A stretch of DNA of 64,000 nt from Treponema primitia ZAS-1 (GTDB lineage Bacteria; Spirochaetota; Spirochaetia; Treponematales; Breznakiellaceae): NCBI RefSeq assembly GCF_000297095.1, contig NZ_AEEA01000019.1, forward strand, positions 62,001 through 126,000. Direction: 5' to 3'. Position numbers and translations under genes: made by a program. The notes under the pieces are model-generated. The model did not search any database. It was not told the origin of the DNA and saw only the letters and a list, made by a program, of their open reading frames with translations. Below are positions 8,616-17,712 of this stretch, one piece after another (within the stretch, counting starts at the first letter, position 1; every line of letters starts with the position of its first letter).

Positions 8616-10703
8616 TCAATCGTCTCCGCCCTGTTTAAGGGACTGCTTAAATAAGGCTTCCGTATCTATTTTCTCGTCAACCCCAAAGACCGGGATAACT
8701 CCGCTGTTGTTCGCGCTGCGGAACAGGGCCTCGGTTCGTTCACTATCGTAAGCCCAGCTGCTGTCATTGTTTACCAGATTGTCCAACACCACGGTTACCG
8801 CCAAGGTATAGAATAGTAAGCTGGCGTTGGTTCTTTTTTTTCCCAGCAGGGTATCCAGCCGGGTGGATACCGGATTGGGAACCTGGAAAACATAGGTCTC
8901 CCAAGGGTTTTCAATCCCATCACAATGGGTGTTGTCCGTAAGGCCTGCCTTAATACCCTGTTCTATCCCCGCCGCTACGCCGGTCAGGTACTTTCGGAGC
9001 CGCCGGATTTCCGGGTAGAGGGCGGTAACTTCCTTTTTTTGGAAAGGCGGAGGGGCGCTTGATTCAAACCGGTAATAGGGCAGGAAATAGAGCCGCTTGG
9101 TCCAGTGGAGTTCGTTAAGCAGCCGTTTTGCGTAGGGGGATGTCCGGGACTCGGCGGGGCTGTCCAGGATACGGCAGTATTCCGCCAGCCGGGGGAGGTA
9201 CTCTTTGTCAAAGGCCTCATCAATATAGAAGTGCCAGTCGGTCATAATAGTAGCCATGGTTTCCCGGATATCTTCCACGGAACCATCGGAATTAGTGATC
9301 GTGCTGAAGTTTACATACCGGAGTCCAAAGAGCAGTTCCTCCAGGATACGGGTCAGGATCACAACCTGCTGGAGGGGATCCGATGGAGGGATAAGGACGT
9401 AGTTCTTTTTTAGGTCAAAGATATCCGAAAAATAGGGGAAGAAATCGGGGAACTCGGACATTTTCTCCCAGCCGGCCTTGGGAAACAAGGTTTCCAGGGT
9501 GTCCATACCTCGGTCCAGGGCCTTCCGTTCAGCCTCCCGGATAACCCGCTTTTCCTTTTCCTCTTCGGTGATCTCCGTGTCATCCGTTTTCTCATCGTCC
9601 TTTTCGCCGCCTCCCTCGTTCTCCTTCATCCCGGTGACCATCTCTTCGGTAATCTCCTCTTCCTTTATAATGTCCTGGGGAGTAAGACGGTTCTCTTCGG
9701 TTACTTCGAGGAAGGCCATAAACCGATTGCGCCGTTCGGTAAAGAAGGCATTGTAGGTTAAGAACTTATTTGACAGCAGTTTGAGGAGCAGGGGGTACAG
9801 GAGAAACCGTATATCCCGCCGTATCATATCGAATGCGGCCATGGCGGAACGGATTTGATCCTGCTGTTTGTTTTGCGCCTCCGTGGGGTTTTCAATAAAG
9901 AGTATTTTGTACAGCAGGCGGTAGGCTTCTTTGATATGACCGTCCAGATCCAGCTGTTCCATAAGAAAGAGGGGTTTATATATGATCTTGAGGATCCCCG
10001 TAAAATCCGCAACCCTGGCGCTGCGGGGATTAGCCTGGAGTCTGGCCAGATCCCCGGCGATTTTTTCAATATTCCATTGGCGGAAAATATCTACGACCCC
10101 ATAGGCGGCGGGAGATATTCGTTTGAACCGCTCGTTTCGCAGGATATTATTCCGGGGCAGCAGGGTCCGGGTAACGGTTACCAAAAGCTCAATATGCTTG
10201 TAGTATTCGTTCATCCTCTTGTTTACAAAGACGGCGCTTACCCCATCAGGAGGCCTGCTGAAGGGAGTCAATATGGACTGAAGAACCTGTATGGGGTTTT
10301 TTATATCGAATTCCGCTGAACCGCAGAGACGATCCATTTTTACCCGCTCCCAGTAACTTTGTTTGATCGGTGTGGTGGGATCGTCCGCAGGGTTTGGTTT
10401 TTTTATTTTTAGCTTGGCCTCATTACCGAAATCGACATCCGCCGGAAGGGGCGCTTCCGGCCGCCGTCTGGGCTGGTTCCTGCTGGTACCGCCGCCGCTG
10501 CCGGACCTGCCCTTTACATGAACGTCCACGACTTCATGCCTGGTCCTGGGGGGGGGCGGCGGCGGGGTTGGCGACTTTTCAACCCCCACATCTCCCCCTA
10601 AAAGTCCGGCCAGCCGTTTAGCCTCCGCAGGATCGAAGGACCCTAATTTACCTCGTACCCGGTCTAATTCGCCGGGTTCATAGATTGCCTTTTGTTTTGC
10701 CAT
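8616..10703 (-). CDS. Conserved spirochaete-type protein of unknown function
   Basis: The product has 695 residues, with no signal peptide and no clear membrane segment. Features seen: a proline run near residue 50 (SPTPPPPPPRTRHEV), a Gly/Arg-rich stretch (GRSGSGGGTSRNQPRRRP), and a strongly acidic linker around residues 355-400 (IKEEEITEEMV, GGGEKDDEKTDDTEITEEEKEK) that divides two mostly helical halves. I do not recognise the family. The ATG at 10703 (MAKQKAIYEPGEL) is preferred over an upstream start that would overlap the preceding gene. That gene stops only two bases upstream, so translation is probably coupled. Confidence 0.75.
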   Translation of the reverse strand: MAKQKAIYEPGELDRVRGKLGSFDPAEAKRLAGLLGGDVGVEKSPTPPPPPPRTRHEVVDVHVKGRSGSGGGTSRNQPRRRPEAPLPADVDFGNEAKLKIKKPNPADDPTTPIKQSYWERVKMDRLCGSAEFDIKNPIQVLQSILTPFSRPPDGVSAVFVNKRMNEYYKHIELLVTVTRTLLPRNNILRNERFKRISPAAYGVVDIFRQWNIEKIAGDLARLQANPRSARVADFTGILKIIYKPLFLMEQLDLDGHIKEAYRLLYKILFIENPTEAQNKQQDQIRSAMAAFDMIRRDIRFLLYPLLLKLLSNKFLTYNAFFTERRNRFMAFLEVTEENRLTPQDIIKEEEITEEMVTGMKENEGGGEKDDEKTDDTEITEEEKEKRVIREAERKALDRGMDTLETLFPKAGWEKMSEFPDFFPYFSDIFDLKKNYVLIPPSDPLQQVVILTRILEELLFGLRYVNFSTITNSDGSVEDIRETMATIMTDWHFYIDEAFDKEYLPRLAEYCRILDSPAESRTSPYAKRLLNELHWTKRLYFLPYYRFESSAPPPFQKKEVTALYPEIRRLRKYLTGVAAGIEQGIKAGLTDNTHCDGIENPWETYVFQVPNPVSTRLDTLLGKKRTNASLLFYTLAVTVVLDNLVNNDSSWAYDSERTEALFRSANNSGVIPVFGVDEKIDTEALFKQSLKQGGDD

Positions 10704-10705
10704 AT

Positions 10706-11770
10706 TTATACCCGAAGATAGAGTTTTTCGCCCGAACCCCAAAGATTACGGACCGGGATTTGTTCACCCTCAGAATTAACCACCATTCCATTATAATATC
10801 CCAAAGGGGTATGATATTCCCACTTTGTAAGAAATAAATTGAAAGAACTTCGTATTTGCTCCTGGGGGGTGAAGGTAAGATCCACCATCCCCTCCACATC
10901 CTGAATTACCCAATCGGATTCAACTCCCTTGGGCATGGTTATCCGTACCGGCGGCAAGGGAGTCATACGCCCCTTCTCCTTGAAAGAGCCTTCCTGCCAA
11001 AGAACATTCTCGTTGTTCTTAAAGGTCTCCTTAGTTTGATTTTCGGCGATACTGAAGCCAAATCGGAGCTTTTCCGTATTTCCAAAGGCGTTACACCAGG
11101 TTGAGTGCATCCGGTAAGGGAAATAGCCCTTATAATCCCGGAAAATCCCCGTCGTTTTTTCCGGATCCAGGGAAATATGCCGTCCCCCAAAAACCATATC
11201 TCCCCGGACCGCTGCAAAGGTCTTATAAGCGTACATGCAGCGCTGGTCTGAAAAAGGCAGGTTCACCACCATGGGGGATACCTTCAGGGAATTCAGGCGG
11301 TATTCCAGATGGGTCGTGAGGGAGGGCCGTTTGCGGGTTGCCTCAATATCCAGGTCTATCTTGATTGTATTGGCATCAAGCCAGCTATGGATACGGAAGA
11401 AAAACCCGTAAGAGCCGCTGTAAACCGAGGAATTTGAAAGGCTCCGGGGAAGATGCCAACCGGTGAAGGGAATAACCTTATTAAACCGCAGCCGCTCCCC
11501 GCTTTCCTTATCGTAGAGGACCACCTGGGCAACGCGGTAATACTTTATATTCGCCAGAAAGGCTTCCAAATATACATGATCATCCTGGACGGTGAAGGAT
11601 TCCCATTCCTTTACCCGCAAATCCCGTAATCCCCGGGGCAGGGGAAACGAAAAGGGACGCTGGATTTCCAGAAGATCCACTTCATCGAAGGCCTCTTCCC
11701 AGGTCCCCTGAATGGGCGTGCCGTTTTCAATTGGAGCCCCCCGGGAGGCAAGAATTTCCCTAGTATACAT
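10706..11770 (-). CDS. DUF2804 family protein
   Basis: The product has 354 residues. Motifs seen include DYKGYFPYRMHSTWCNAFG, followed by LRFGFSIAENQTKE, and the ending GYYNGMVVNSEGEQIPVRNLWGSGEKLYLRV, which match the DUF2804 layout (a beta-rich protein, biochemical role unknown). No signal peptide or membrane segment. A TATACT on the minus strand lies eight bases before the ATG with AAAGGGAA between them, so the leader is probably very short. It appears to be the first gene of a pair with the 695-residue protein downstream. Confidence 0.7.
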   Translation of the reverse strand: MYTREILASRGAPIENGTPIQGTWEEAFDEVDLLEIQRPFSFPLPRGLRDLRVKEWESFTVQDDHVYLEAFLANIKYYRVAQVVLYDKESGERLRFNKVIPFTGWHLPRSLSNSSVYSGSYGFFFRIHSWLDANTIKIDLDIEATRKRPSLTTHLEYRLNSLKVSPMVVNLPFSDQRCMYAYKTFAAVRGDMVFGGRHISLDPEKTTGIFRDYKGYFPYRMHSTWCNAFGNTEKLRFGFSIAENQTKETFKNNENVLWQEGSFKEKGRMTPLPPVRITMPKGVESDWVIQDVEGMVDLTFTPQEQIRSSFNLFLTKWEYHTPLGYYNGMVVNSEGEQIPVRNLWGSGEKLYLRV

Positions 11771-11837
11771 TTCCCTTTAGTATACGGTATTTTTTCCAAA
11801 AATATGTAGATTTCCTTGATTTTTATTTAGATCCCCG

Positions 11838-11890
11838 TTGACGCGCTACAGATAGAGTAATATCATGCGAAATAACGCTATATACTGCGT
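11838..11890 (+). promoter_or_regulatory. nrdD promoter with two candidate NrdR boxes
   Basis: TTGACG (11838-11843) and TATCAT (11861-11866) are 17 bases apart. A box ACGCTATATACTGCGT (11875-11890) lies over the expected start of transcription and agrees at 13 of 16 positions with an idealised NrdR box (ACACTATATATTGTGT). A weaker copy, GCGCTACAGATAGAGT (11843-11858), sits inside the promoter exactly 32 bases earlier, the three-helical-turn spacing usual for paired NrdR boxes. NrdR represses ribonucleotide reductase genes in response to ATP/dATP. The assignment is by pattern only. Confidence 0.5.
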
Positions 11891-11953
11891 ATGTTTCATC
11901 CGAAATATAAAATAAAAAAAGAAAAAGATTTGGGGATTTTTTGGGGGGGAGTA

Positions 11954-14281
11954 ATGCCTACGAGGATTTTAAAACGGGATGGAAGGGAAGCCCCGTTTAA
12001 TATTGAAAAAATAACGAATGCTATTTACAAGGCAGGGATGGCCACCGGTACTATGGAATGGGAAGATGCCATGGCGCTTTCTGAACGGGCTGTTAGCCGG
12101 CTTGAAGCGGCCTATAAAGGCAGGATCCCCGCGGTGGAGGAGATTCAGGATACGGTTGAGCAGGTGATGATCGAAAGCGGCCTGGGTACGACGGCAAAGA
12201 AATTCATCCTCTACCGGGCGGAACGGACCCGGATCCGGGAGATGAATACCCGGCTGATGCGTACCTACGAGGAATTGACCGTTAAGGATGCGAAGGACAA
12301 CGATTTAAAACGGGAAAATGCCAACATCGACGGCGATACCGCCATGGGACATATGCTCAAGTACGGTTCCGAGGGGGCCAAGCAGTTCAACGAGCTGTTT
12401 ATTCTCAATCCCCTCCATGCCAAGGCCCACCATGAAGGTGATATTCACATCCACGACCTGGATTTTCTTACCCTTACCACTACTTGTTGCCAGATTGATA
12501 TCAATAGGCTCTTCACCGGCGGCTTTGGGACCGGCCACGGAGCCATCCGGGAACCCAACGATATACGCAGCTACTCCGCCCTGGCCTGTATCGCCATACA
12601 ATCAAACCAGAACGACCAGCACGGCGGACAGAGCATCCCTAACTTTGACCGGGGACTCGCCCCGGGGGTGGCAAAGACCTACGTTAAAATGTATCGCCAG
12701 AACATGCTTAAGGCCCTGGAGCTCCTGGCTTTTGCCCAGGTGGAGGAACTGGAAGCGGCGCTGAAGACGGAACTTTTTGGCGGTTCCCTGCGGCCCAAGC
12801 TGAGCGGTTCCGAAGAGTACTGCAAGGCGGAGGCGCTTATCCTAGCCCGGCGCCTGGATGCCGATACCATCAAGCGGGCCCAGGATTTTGCCCTGTCATC
12901 GGCCCTGAAGGAAACGGAGCGTAATACCTACCAGGCAATGGAAGCGTTTATCCACAATCTCAACACTATGCACAGCCGGGCGGGAGCCCAGATCCCCTTT
13001 TCTTCTATCAATTATGGAACCGATATTTCTCCCGAGGGCCGGATGATCGTCCGGAACATACTCCTGGCCACCGAAGCCGGGTTGGGAGACGGGGAAACTC
13101 CGATTTTTCCGATTCAGATTTTCCGAGTTAAGGAAGGGATCAACTATAATAAGGGTGATCCTAACTACGATCTCTTTAAGCTTGCCTGTAAGGTCAGCTC
13201 CAAGCGGCTTTTCCCCAACTTTTCTTTCCAGGATGCTCCCTACAATCTCCAATACTACCACCCGGAACGGCCGGAAACGGAGATTGCCTACATGGGCTGC
13301 CGTACCAGGGTGATGGGGAATATCTACGATCCCGACCAGGAAGTAACCTACGGCCGGGGCAACCTGAGCTTTACCTCGATAAACCTACCCCGGCTTGCCC
13401 TGCGGGCTAACCGTGACATTGATCTATTCTTTGACGAACTGGATAAAAAAACCGATCTGGTGATAGCTCAGCTCATGGAGCGTTTTGAGATCCAGGCCCG
13501 GAAGCGGGTGAAAAATTTCCCCTTCCTCATGGGCCAGGGGATATGGCTCGATTCGGATAAGCTGGACTGGGAAGATGAAATCCGGGAGGTTCTCAAACAT
13601 GGGACCCTAACCCTGGGCTTTATCGGCCTGGCGGAATGCCTTAAAGCGCTGATTGGGAAGCACCACGGAGAATCGGCGGAAGCCCAGGCCCTGGGTTTGC
13701 GGATCATCGGCAAACTTCGCAGCCGTATGGACGAGGCGTCTCTGGAAAAGAAGCTCAACTTCTCACTTATCGCCACCCCGGCGGAGGGCCTTTCCGGCCG
13801 CTTCGTCAAACTGGATCGACAGATCTTCGGCGCCATTCCGGGGGTCACCGATAAGGACTACTACACCAACAGTTTCCATGTGCCGGTATACTACCCCATC
13901 GCCGCCTTAAAAAAGATAGACATTGAGGCTCCCTACCACGCCCTGACCAATGCCGGACACATCAGCTACATCGAGCTGGACGGGGACGCCTCCAAGAATC
14001 CCGAGGCCTTTGAGAAGATAGTCCGGGCCATGAAAGATGCGGGTATCGGTTACGGCAGCCTGAACCATCCCCTGGACCGGGACCCGGTCTGCGGTTTCCG
14101 GGGCATCATCGGCGAGACCTGCCCCAAGTGCGGTCGTACCGAGGGGGATGTACCCTTTGAGCGGATCAGGCGTATCACCGGTTATCTGGTGGGAACCCTG
14201 GACCGGTTTAACAACGCGAAGCGGGCGGAAGAAAAAGATAGGGTAAAGCATTTCCATGTTGACCATACCGCAGCCTCGTAA
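11954..14281 (+). CDS. nrdD: Anaerobic (class III) ribonucleoside-triphosphate reductase
   Basis: The product has 775 residues. An ATP-cone regulatory domain occupies about residues 1-95 (MPTRILKRDGREAPFNIEKI). The glycyl-radical catalytic barrel follows (HIHDLDFLTLTTTCCQIDI, NTMHSRAGAQIPFSSINYG, AYMGCRTRV). The C-terminus has a zinc site (CGFRGIIGETCPKCGR, about residues 713-731) and the radical loop RITGYLVG near 740. It reduces NTPs to dNTPs without oxygen. The start at 11954 follows GGGGGGGAGTA; an earlier in-frame ATG at 11891 would overlap the NrdR-like box region and adds a non-conserved lysine-rich leader. It overlaps nrdG by 26 bases. Confidence 0.96.
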   Translation: MPTRILKRDGREAPFNIEKITNAIYKAGMATGTMEWEDAMALSERAVSRLEAAYKGRIPAVEEIQDTVEQVMIESGLGTTAKKFILYRAERTRIREMNTRLMRTYEELTVKDAKDNDLKRENANIDGDTAMGHMLKYGSEGAKQFNELFILNPLHAKAHHEGDIHIHDLDFLTLTTTCCQIDINRLFTGGFGTGHGAIREPNDIRSYSALACIAIQSNQNDQHGGQSIPNFDRGLAPGVAKTYVKMYRQNMLKALELLAFAQVEELEAALKTELFGGSLRPKLSGSEEYCKAEALILARRLDADTIKRAQDFALSSALKETERNTYQAMEAFIHNLNTMHSRAGAQIPFSSINYGTDISPEGRMIVRNILLATEAGLGDGETPIFPIQIFRVKEGINYNKGDPNYDLFKLACKVSSKRLFPNFSFQDAPYNLQYYHPERPETEIAYMGCRTRVMGNIYDPDQEVTYGRGNLSFTSINLPRLALRANRDIDLFFDELDKKTDLVIAQLMERFEIQARKRVKNFPFLMGQGIWLDSDKLDWEDEIREVLKHGTLTLGFIGLAECLKALIGKHHGESAEAQALGLRIIGKLRSRMDEASLEKKLNFSLIATPAEGLSGRFVKLDRQIFGAIPGVTDKDYYTNSFHVPVYYPIAALKKIDIEAPYHALTNAGHISYIELDGDASKNPEAFEKIVRAMKDAGIGYGSLNHPLDRDPVCGFRGIIGETCPKCGRTEGDVPFERIRRITGYLVGTLDRFNNAKRAEEKDRVKHFHVDHTAAS

Positions 14282-14831
14282 CGAGGTTTTAGACCAAAGT
14301 GCTGCCCGGATAACAGACGACCCAAGTACCGCTTGTCTCACCATAGGCGGCTTGGAGCCGGAGTCCATCGTAGACGGCCCGGGTTTCCGCTATACGGTAT
14401 TTGTCCAGGGCTGTAATTTCCGCTGCCCCGGCTGCCATAATGCCCAGCTGCAAACCTTTGCCAGCGGCCGCAGTATTACTGTGGGAGAGATTCTGGACGC
14501 TGTCCGGGACAATCCTCTCCTGGACGGCCTTACCCTTTCCGGCGGTGACCCCTTTACCCAGGCCATTTCCTGCGCCGCCCTGGCGGAGGAAGTCCATGCC
14601 CTGGGTCTTTCAGTGATGACCTATACGGGCTATACCTTCGAGGACCTTTGGCTCGCGGAAAACCCGGACTGGCGGCGGCTCATCATGGCCACCGATGTCC
14701 TGGTGGACGGCCCCTTTGTCCGGGAACAGCGCAACATCGACCTGCGCTTCCGGGGCTCCTCCAACCAGCGGCTTATCGATGTACGGCGGACCTTCGCTGC
14801 GGGGAAGATCATCGTACTGCCGGAAGACTAA
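14256..14831 (+). CDS. nrdG: Anaerobic ribonucleotide reductase activating protein (radical SAM)
   Basis: The product has 191 residues. It carries the radical SAM cluster motif CNFRCPGCHN (CX3CX2C) near residue 50, DGPGFRYTVFVQG just before it, and LTLSGGDPFTQ for SAM binding. It makes the glycyl radical on NrdD. The reading frame begins inside the end of nrdD; about 30 residues precede the usual start of the family, so initiation a little further downstream is possible. Co-transcribed with nrdD. Confidence 0.93.
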   Translation: MLTIPQPRNEVLDQSAARITDDPSTACLTIGGLEPESIVDGPGFRYTVFVQGCNFRCPGCHNAQLQTFASGRSITVGEILDAVRDNPLLDGLTLSGGDPFTQAISCAALAEEVHALGLSVMTYTGYTFEDLWLAENPDWRRLIMATDVLVDGPFVREQRNIDLRFRGSSNQRLIDVRRTFAAGKIIVLPED

Positions 14832-14879
14832 GGTACTTGGCATTATAGCGAAGACATTATTCCTATGAAAAATGCAGAT

Positions 14880-14915
14880 TATTATAGCGTTATTCATATG
14901 AATAACGCTATAATA
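14880..14915. repeat. 36-bp perfect palindrome between nrdG and the AAA ATPase promoter
   Basis: The two 18-base halves, meeting at CAT|ATG (14897/14898), are exact reverse complements. The palindrome ends one base before the -35 box of the next gene. Its right half contains AATAACGCTATA, also present at 11871-11882 in front of nrdD. A further partial copy, ATTATAGCG, is at 14842-14850. It could be an operator or the end of the nrd transcript; as RNA it would form a long AT-rich hairpin. Confidence 0.85.
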
Positions 14916-14916
14916 T

Positions 14917-14945
14917 TTGACAAATAATACATTATTTGGTATAAT
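14917..14945 (+). promoter_or_regulatory. Consensus sigma70 promoter, predicted leaderless
   Basis: TTGACA (14917-14922), 17 bases, TATAAT (14940-14945): a perfect match to consensus. The ATG of the AAA ATPase gene (14952) is six bases further on, so +1 should coincide with the start codon. There is no Shine-Dalgarno sequence. Confidence 0.8.
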
Positions 14946-14951
14946 TAGCCC

Positions 14952-16295
14952 ATGGAACGCTGCTTAACCAAGCAACTTATTGCCTGGAAGGATAACCCTG
15001 AAAAAAAACCGCTCATCCTCAAGGGTGTCAGACAGTGTGGTAAAACTTGGCTCCTTAAAGAATTCGGCGAAGAGTACTACGATGATACGGCGTATTTTAG
15101 CTTTGAAGGAAACGATCCCCTGCATGCCCGATTTGCAGGCGATTTTGATGTGCGCCGCATCATCACGGAACTAGGGGTTTATCGAAAAAAGAACATTGAG
15201 CCCGGAAAAACGCTGATCATCTTTGACGAAATCCAATTTTGCGGCCGAGCGTTAAGTTCCTTGAAATACTTTTGCGAAGACGCCCCGGAGTATCATATCG
15301 TTTGTGCGGGCTCCCTTCTGGGACTTGCCCTCTCAGGACCATTATCATTTCCTGTGGGTAAAGTAGATTTTCAAACCCTCAGACCCCTGAGCTTTTATGA
15401 ATTTCTCCTTGCCAATGGAGAGGCTCTGCTCTGTAAGCATCTTGAAAAATTTCCCGTAGAGGAGCCGGTACCGGAGCTGTTTGCCGGAATGCTAGAACGG
15501 TATGTGCGGACTTATTATATAACCGGCGGTATGCCCGAGGCGGTGGCAAACTGGATTGCAAACCATGATATCGAAAAGCTTGAAGCGGTTCACCGGAAGA
15601 TCCTGGATAGTTATGAACTGGATTTTGCCAAACACGCCCCGACCGGGGAATTCCCTAAGCTGCGGGCGGTATGGCATTCCATCCCGGCTCAGCTGGCGAA
15701 GGAAAACAGTAAATTTATATTTAGCCAGGTTAAAAAGGGGCAGCGGGCTAAGGATCTGGAGGACGCTCTGGAATGGCTCCTTGGCGCGGGTCTTGTGTAC
15801 CGGGTTACCAAGGTTGAAAAGCCCTTCATGCCCCTGTCTTCTTATGCGGACAGTAGTTTTTTTAAGCTCTACATGGCTGATGTGGGATTGCTCCGAACCA
15901 TGGCAGCCCTTCCTGCGGAGGCCGTCCTTGGGCAGATAGATGTCTACAAAGAATTTAAGGGCGCCCTGACAGAAAATTACGTCCTCACCGAACTGGTGAA
16001 CCTGTATAATGAACCCCCCTTTTTTTGGCGCTCCAATAACACTGCCGAAGTTGATTTTATCATTCAGCATAAGCTGGATATTATTCCCATCGAAGTTAAA
16101 TCGGAACGGAATACTAAGGCAAAATCCCTGGCGGAGTACCGTAAGAAATATGAACCACGATGGGCGGTAAAAACTTCCATGAGTAATGGGGCGAATACTT
16201 TTTGCGAAGGAGAAAAAAGCGCCGTGCTTAACGTGCCACTCTATATGCTGTGGATGCTTAAAAGCCTGTTGGCTGATAAGGGTAATACCCCATGA
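14952..16295 (+). CDS. AAA ATPase with C-terminal DUF4143 domain
   Basis: The product has 447 residues. The N-terminal AAA_14 domain has Walker A GVRQCGKTWLLKEF (residues 25-38), Walker B LIIFDEIQF and sensor segment HIVCAGSLLGLAL. The C-terminal DUF4143 domain has FFKLYMADVGLLR, LTENYVLTEL, FFWRSNNTAEVDFII and PIEVKSE; the D...E-x-K arrangement there resembles a PD-(D/E)XK fold. Family members are common in anaerobes in many copies and mostly uncharacterised; a role in antitoxin- or defence-like processes has been suggested but is not shown. It begins a run of five overlapping genes. Confidence 0.9.
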   Translation: MERCLTKQLIAWKDNPEKKPLILKGVRQCGKTWLLKEFGEEYYDDTAYFSFEGNDPLHARFAGDFDVRRIITELGVYRKKNIEPGKTLIIFDEIQFCGRALSSLKYFCEDAPEYHIVCAGSLLGLALSGPLSFPVGKVDFQTLRPLSFYEFLLANGEALLCKHLEKFPVEEPVPELFAGMLERYVRTYYITGGMPEAVANWIANHDIEKLEAVHRKILDSYELDFAKHAPTGEFPKLRAVWHSIPAQLAKENSKFIFSQVKKGQRAKDLEDALEWLLGAGLVYRVTKVEKPFMPLSSYADSSFFKLYMADVGLLRTMAALPAEAVLGQIDVYKEFKGALTENYVLTELVNLYNEPPFFWRSNNTAEVDFIIQHKLDIIPIEVKSERNTKAKSLAEYRKKYEPRWAVKTSMSNGANTFCEGEKSAVLNVPLYMLWMLKSLLADKGNTP

Positions 16296-16882
16296 AGCTC
16301 CTCCTCCACACCTGCTGCGCTCCCTGCTCCGTCCAATGCGTGGAAGCCCTCCGCGCCGAAGACATACGCCCGGACCTGTTCTGGTACAACCCCAACATCC
16401 ACCCCTATACGGAGTATAAAGCCCGCCGGGATACCCTGGTTCAGTTTACGACAGATGAGGGGCTGGACCTCCACATGGAGGACGATTACGGCCTCCGTAC
16501 TTTTATAGCCGGCGTCTATCCCCATTTTGAGAATCGCTCTGACGGAGAGATTCCCGGCGAAGGCCCACCGGATGTGACTGGCAGCCCCCGCTGTGCTGTC
16601 TGTTATCGTCTCCGGCTGGACAAAACCGCAGCCTATGCGGCTGCCCATGGCTACGATTGTTTTTCCACAACCTTGCTTATCAGTCCCTATCAGAAACACG
16701 ATCTCATCCGGGAAGTCGCGGAAGGGATGGCGGGAAAGTATGGCGTGCAATTTTTCTACCGGGATTTCCGCCCCGGTTTTCGGGAAGGCCAGAAGCAGGC
16801 TCGGGAGCGGGGTTTCTATATGCAGAAATACTGCGGGTGTATTTTTAGTGAGGAAGAACGGTATCTGGGGAAACGGGAATGA
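16292..16882 (+). CDS. queH: Epoxyqueuosine reductase QueH
   Basis: The product has 196 residues. It starts MKLLLHTCCAPCSVQC and carries CAVCYRLRLDKTA, FSTTLLISPYQKHDLI, DFRPGF and QKYCGCIFS: the Cys-rich signature of QueH (formerly DUF208), which reduces epoxyqueuosine to queuosine in tRNA with [4Fe-4S] and a further metal. The start overlaps the stop of the ATPase gene by four bases (ATGA). A PP-loop-like N-terminal pattern is expected for the family. Confidence 0.94.
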   Translation: MKLLLHTCCAPCSVQCVEALRAEDIRPDLFWYNPNIHPYTEYKARRDTLVQFTTDEGLDLHMEDDYGLRTFIAGVYPHFENRSDGEIPGEGPPDVTGSPRCAVCYRLRLDKTAAYAAAHGYDCFSTTLLISPYQKHDLIREVAEGMAGKYGVQFFYRDFRPGFREGQKQARERGFYMQKYCGCIFSEEERYLGKRE

Positions 16883-17712
16883 TGAAGGATGAAATAGCCG
16901 AACTGTTTGCCCTGATTACCAACGCCCGTCACTGCGTGGCCCTGACCGGCGCGGGGATAAGTACCCTTTCCGGTATCCCCGACTTTCGGGGGAAAAACGG
17001 CCTGTATACCGCCGGACTGCCCCGGGAATTTACGGATAAGTATTCCCCGGAAGTTCTTTCCCTGTACCTGGCAGGGCTGCCTGGGGAATCTCCAGCGAAG
17101 TTTTCAGAAAAAGTTTTCGACATTGATCAATTTGAAAGGGACCCGTCTTATTTTTATACTAACGCCGGCCCCATGGTTTATACGGTTCATGAGAAGGAAC
17201 CTTCCCTCGTGCACACCTGCCTTGCGGAACTGGAACGACGGGGCCGCGTCAAGGCGGTGATAACCCAGAACATCGATATGCTCCACCAGAAGGCGCTTAG
17301 TCAAAGGGTAATCGAATTGCACGGTTCCCCCCGTATGCACTACTGCCTCCGCTGCGCCGGTATACGGGTGGGTTACGCCGAGGCTGCGGCGACGGTAAAG
17401 GCCGGGCAACTGCCCCATTGCCCCAAATGCGGCAGGGTCCTAAAACCGGCCGTCACCTTTTACGGTGAAAGCCTTCCAATGGAAGCGCGGCGGGAAGCGG
17501 AAGGGGAAGCCCAGGAGGCGGACCTGATGCTCATCCTGGGGTCCAGCCTTACGGTACTGCCCGCTGCCGCCATTCCCCGTACTACCCTGCAGCGGGGCGG
17601 CAAGCTGGTTATCGTCAATGATATGAAGACCCCCTTGGACGATGATGCGGCTCTGCGTTTCTGGGATCTGGAAGAGGTGTTTGAAAGTATTCAGGGATAC
17701 TGCGATAAATGA
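16879..17712 (+). CDS. Sir2-family NAD-dependent protein deacylase
   Basis: The product has 277 residues. Sirtuin motifs are complete: GAGIST and GIPDFRG (NAD binding), TQNIDMLHQ and ELHGS (catalytic His), a four-Cys zinc ribbon (CLRCAG ... CPKCG) and GSSLTV. It removes acyl groups from lysines with NAD, or may transfer ADP-ribose. Overlaps queH by four bases. The insertion between residues 60 and 110 (YSPEVLSLYLAGLPG) is longer than in short bacterial sirtuins. No substrate can be inferred from the neighbours. Confidence 0.93.
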   Translation: MMKDEIAELFALITNARHCVALTGAGISTLSGIPDFRGKNGLYTAGLPREFTDKYSPEVLSLYLAGLPGESPAKFSEKVFDIDQFERDPSYFYTNAGPMVYTVHEKEPSLVHTCLAELERRGRVKAVITQNIDMLHQKALSQRVIELHGSPRMHYCLRCAGIRVGYAEAAATVKAGQLPHCPKCGRVLKPAVTFYGESLPMEARREAEGEAQEADLMLILGSSLTVLPAAAIPRTTLQRGGKLVIVNDMKTPLDDDAALRFWDLEEVFESIQGYCDK

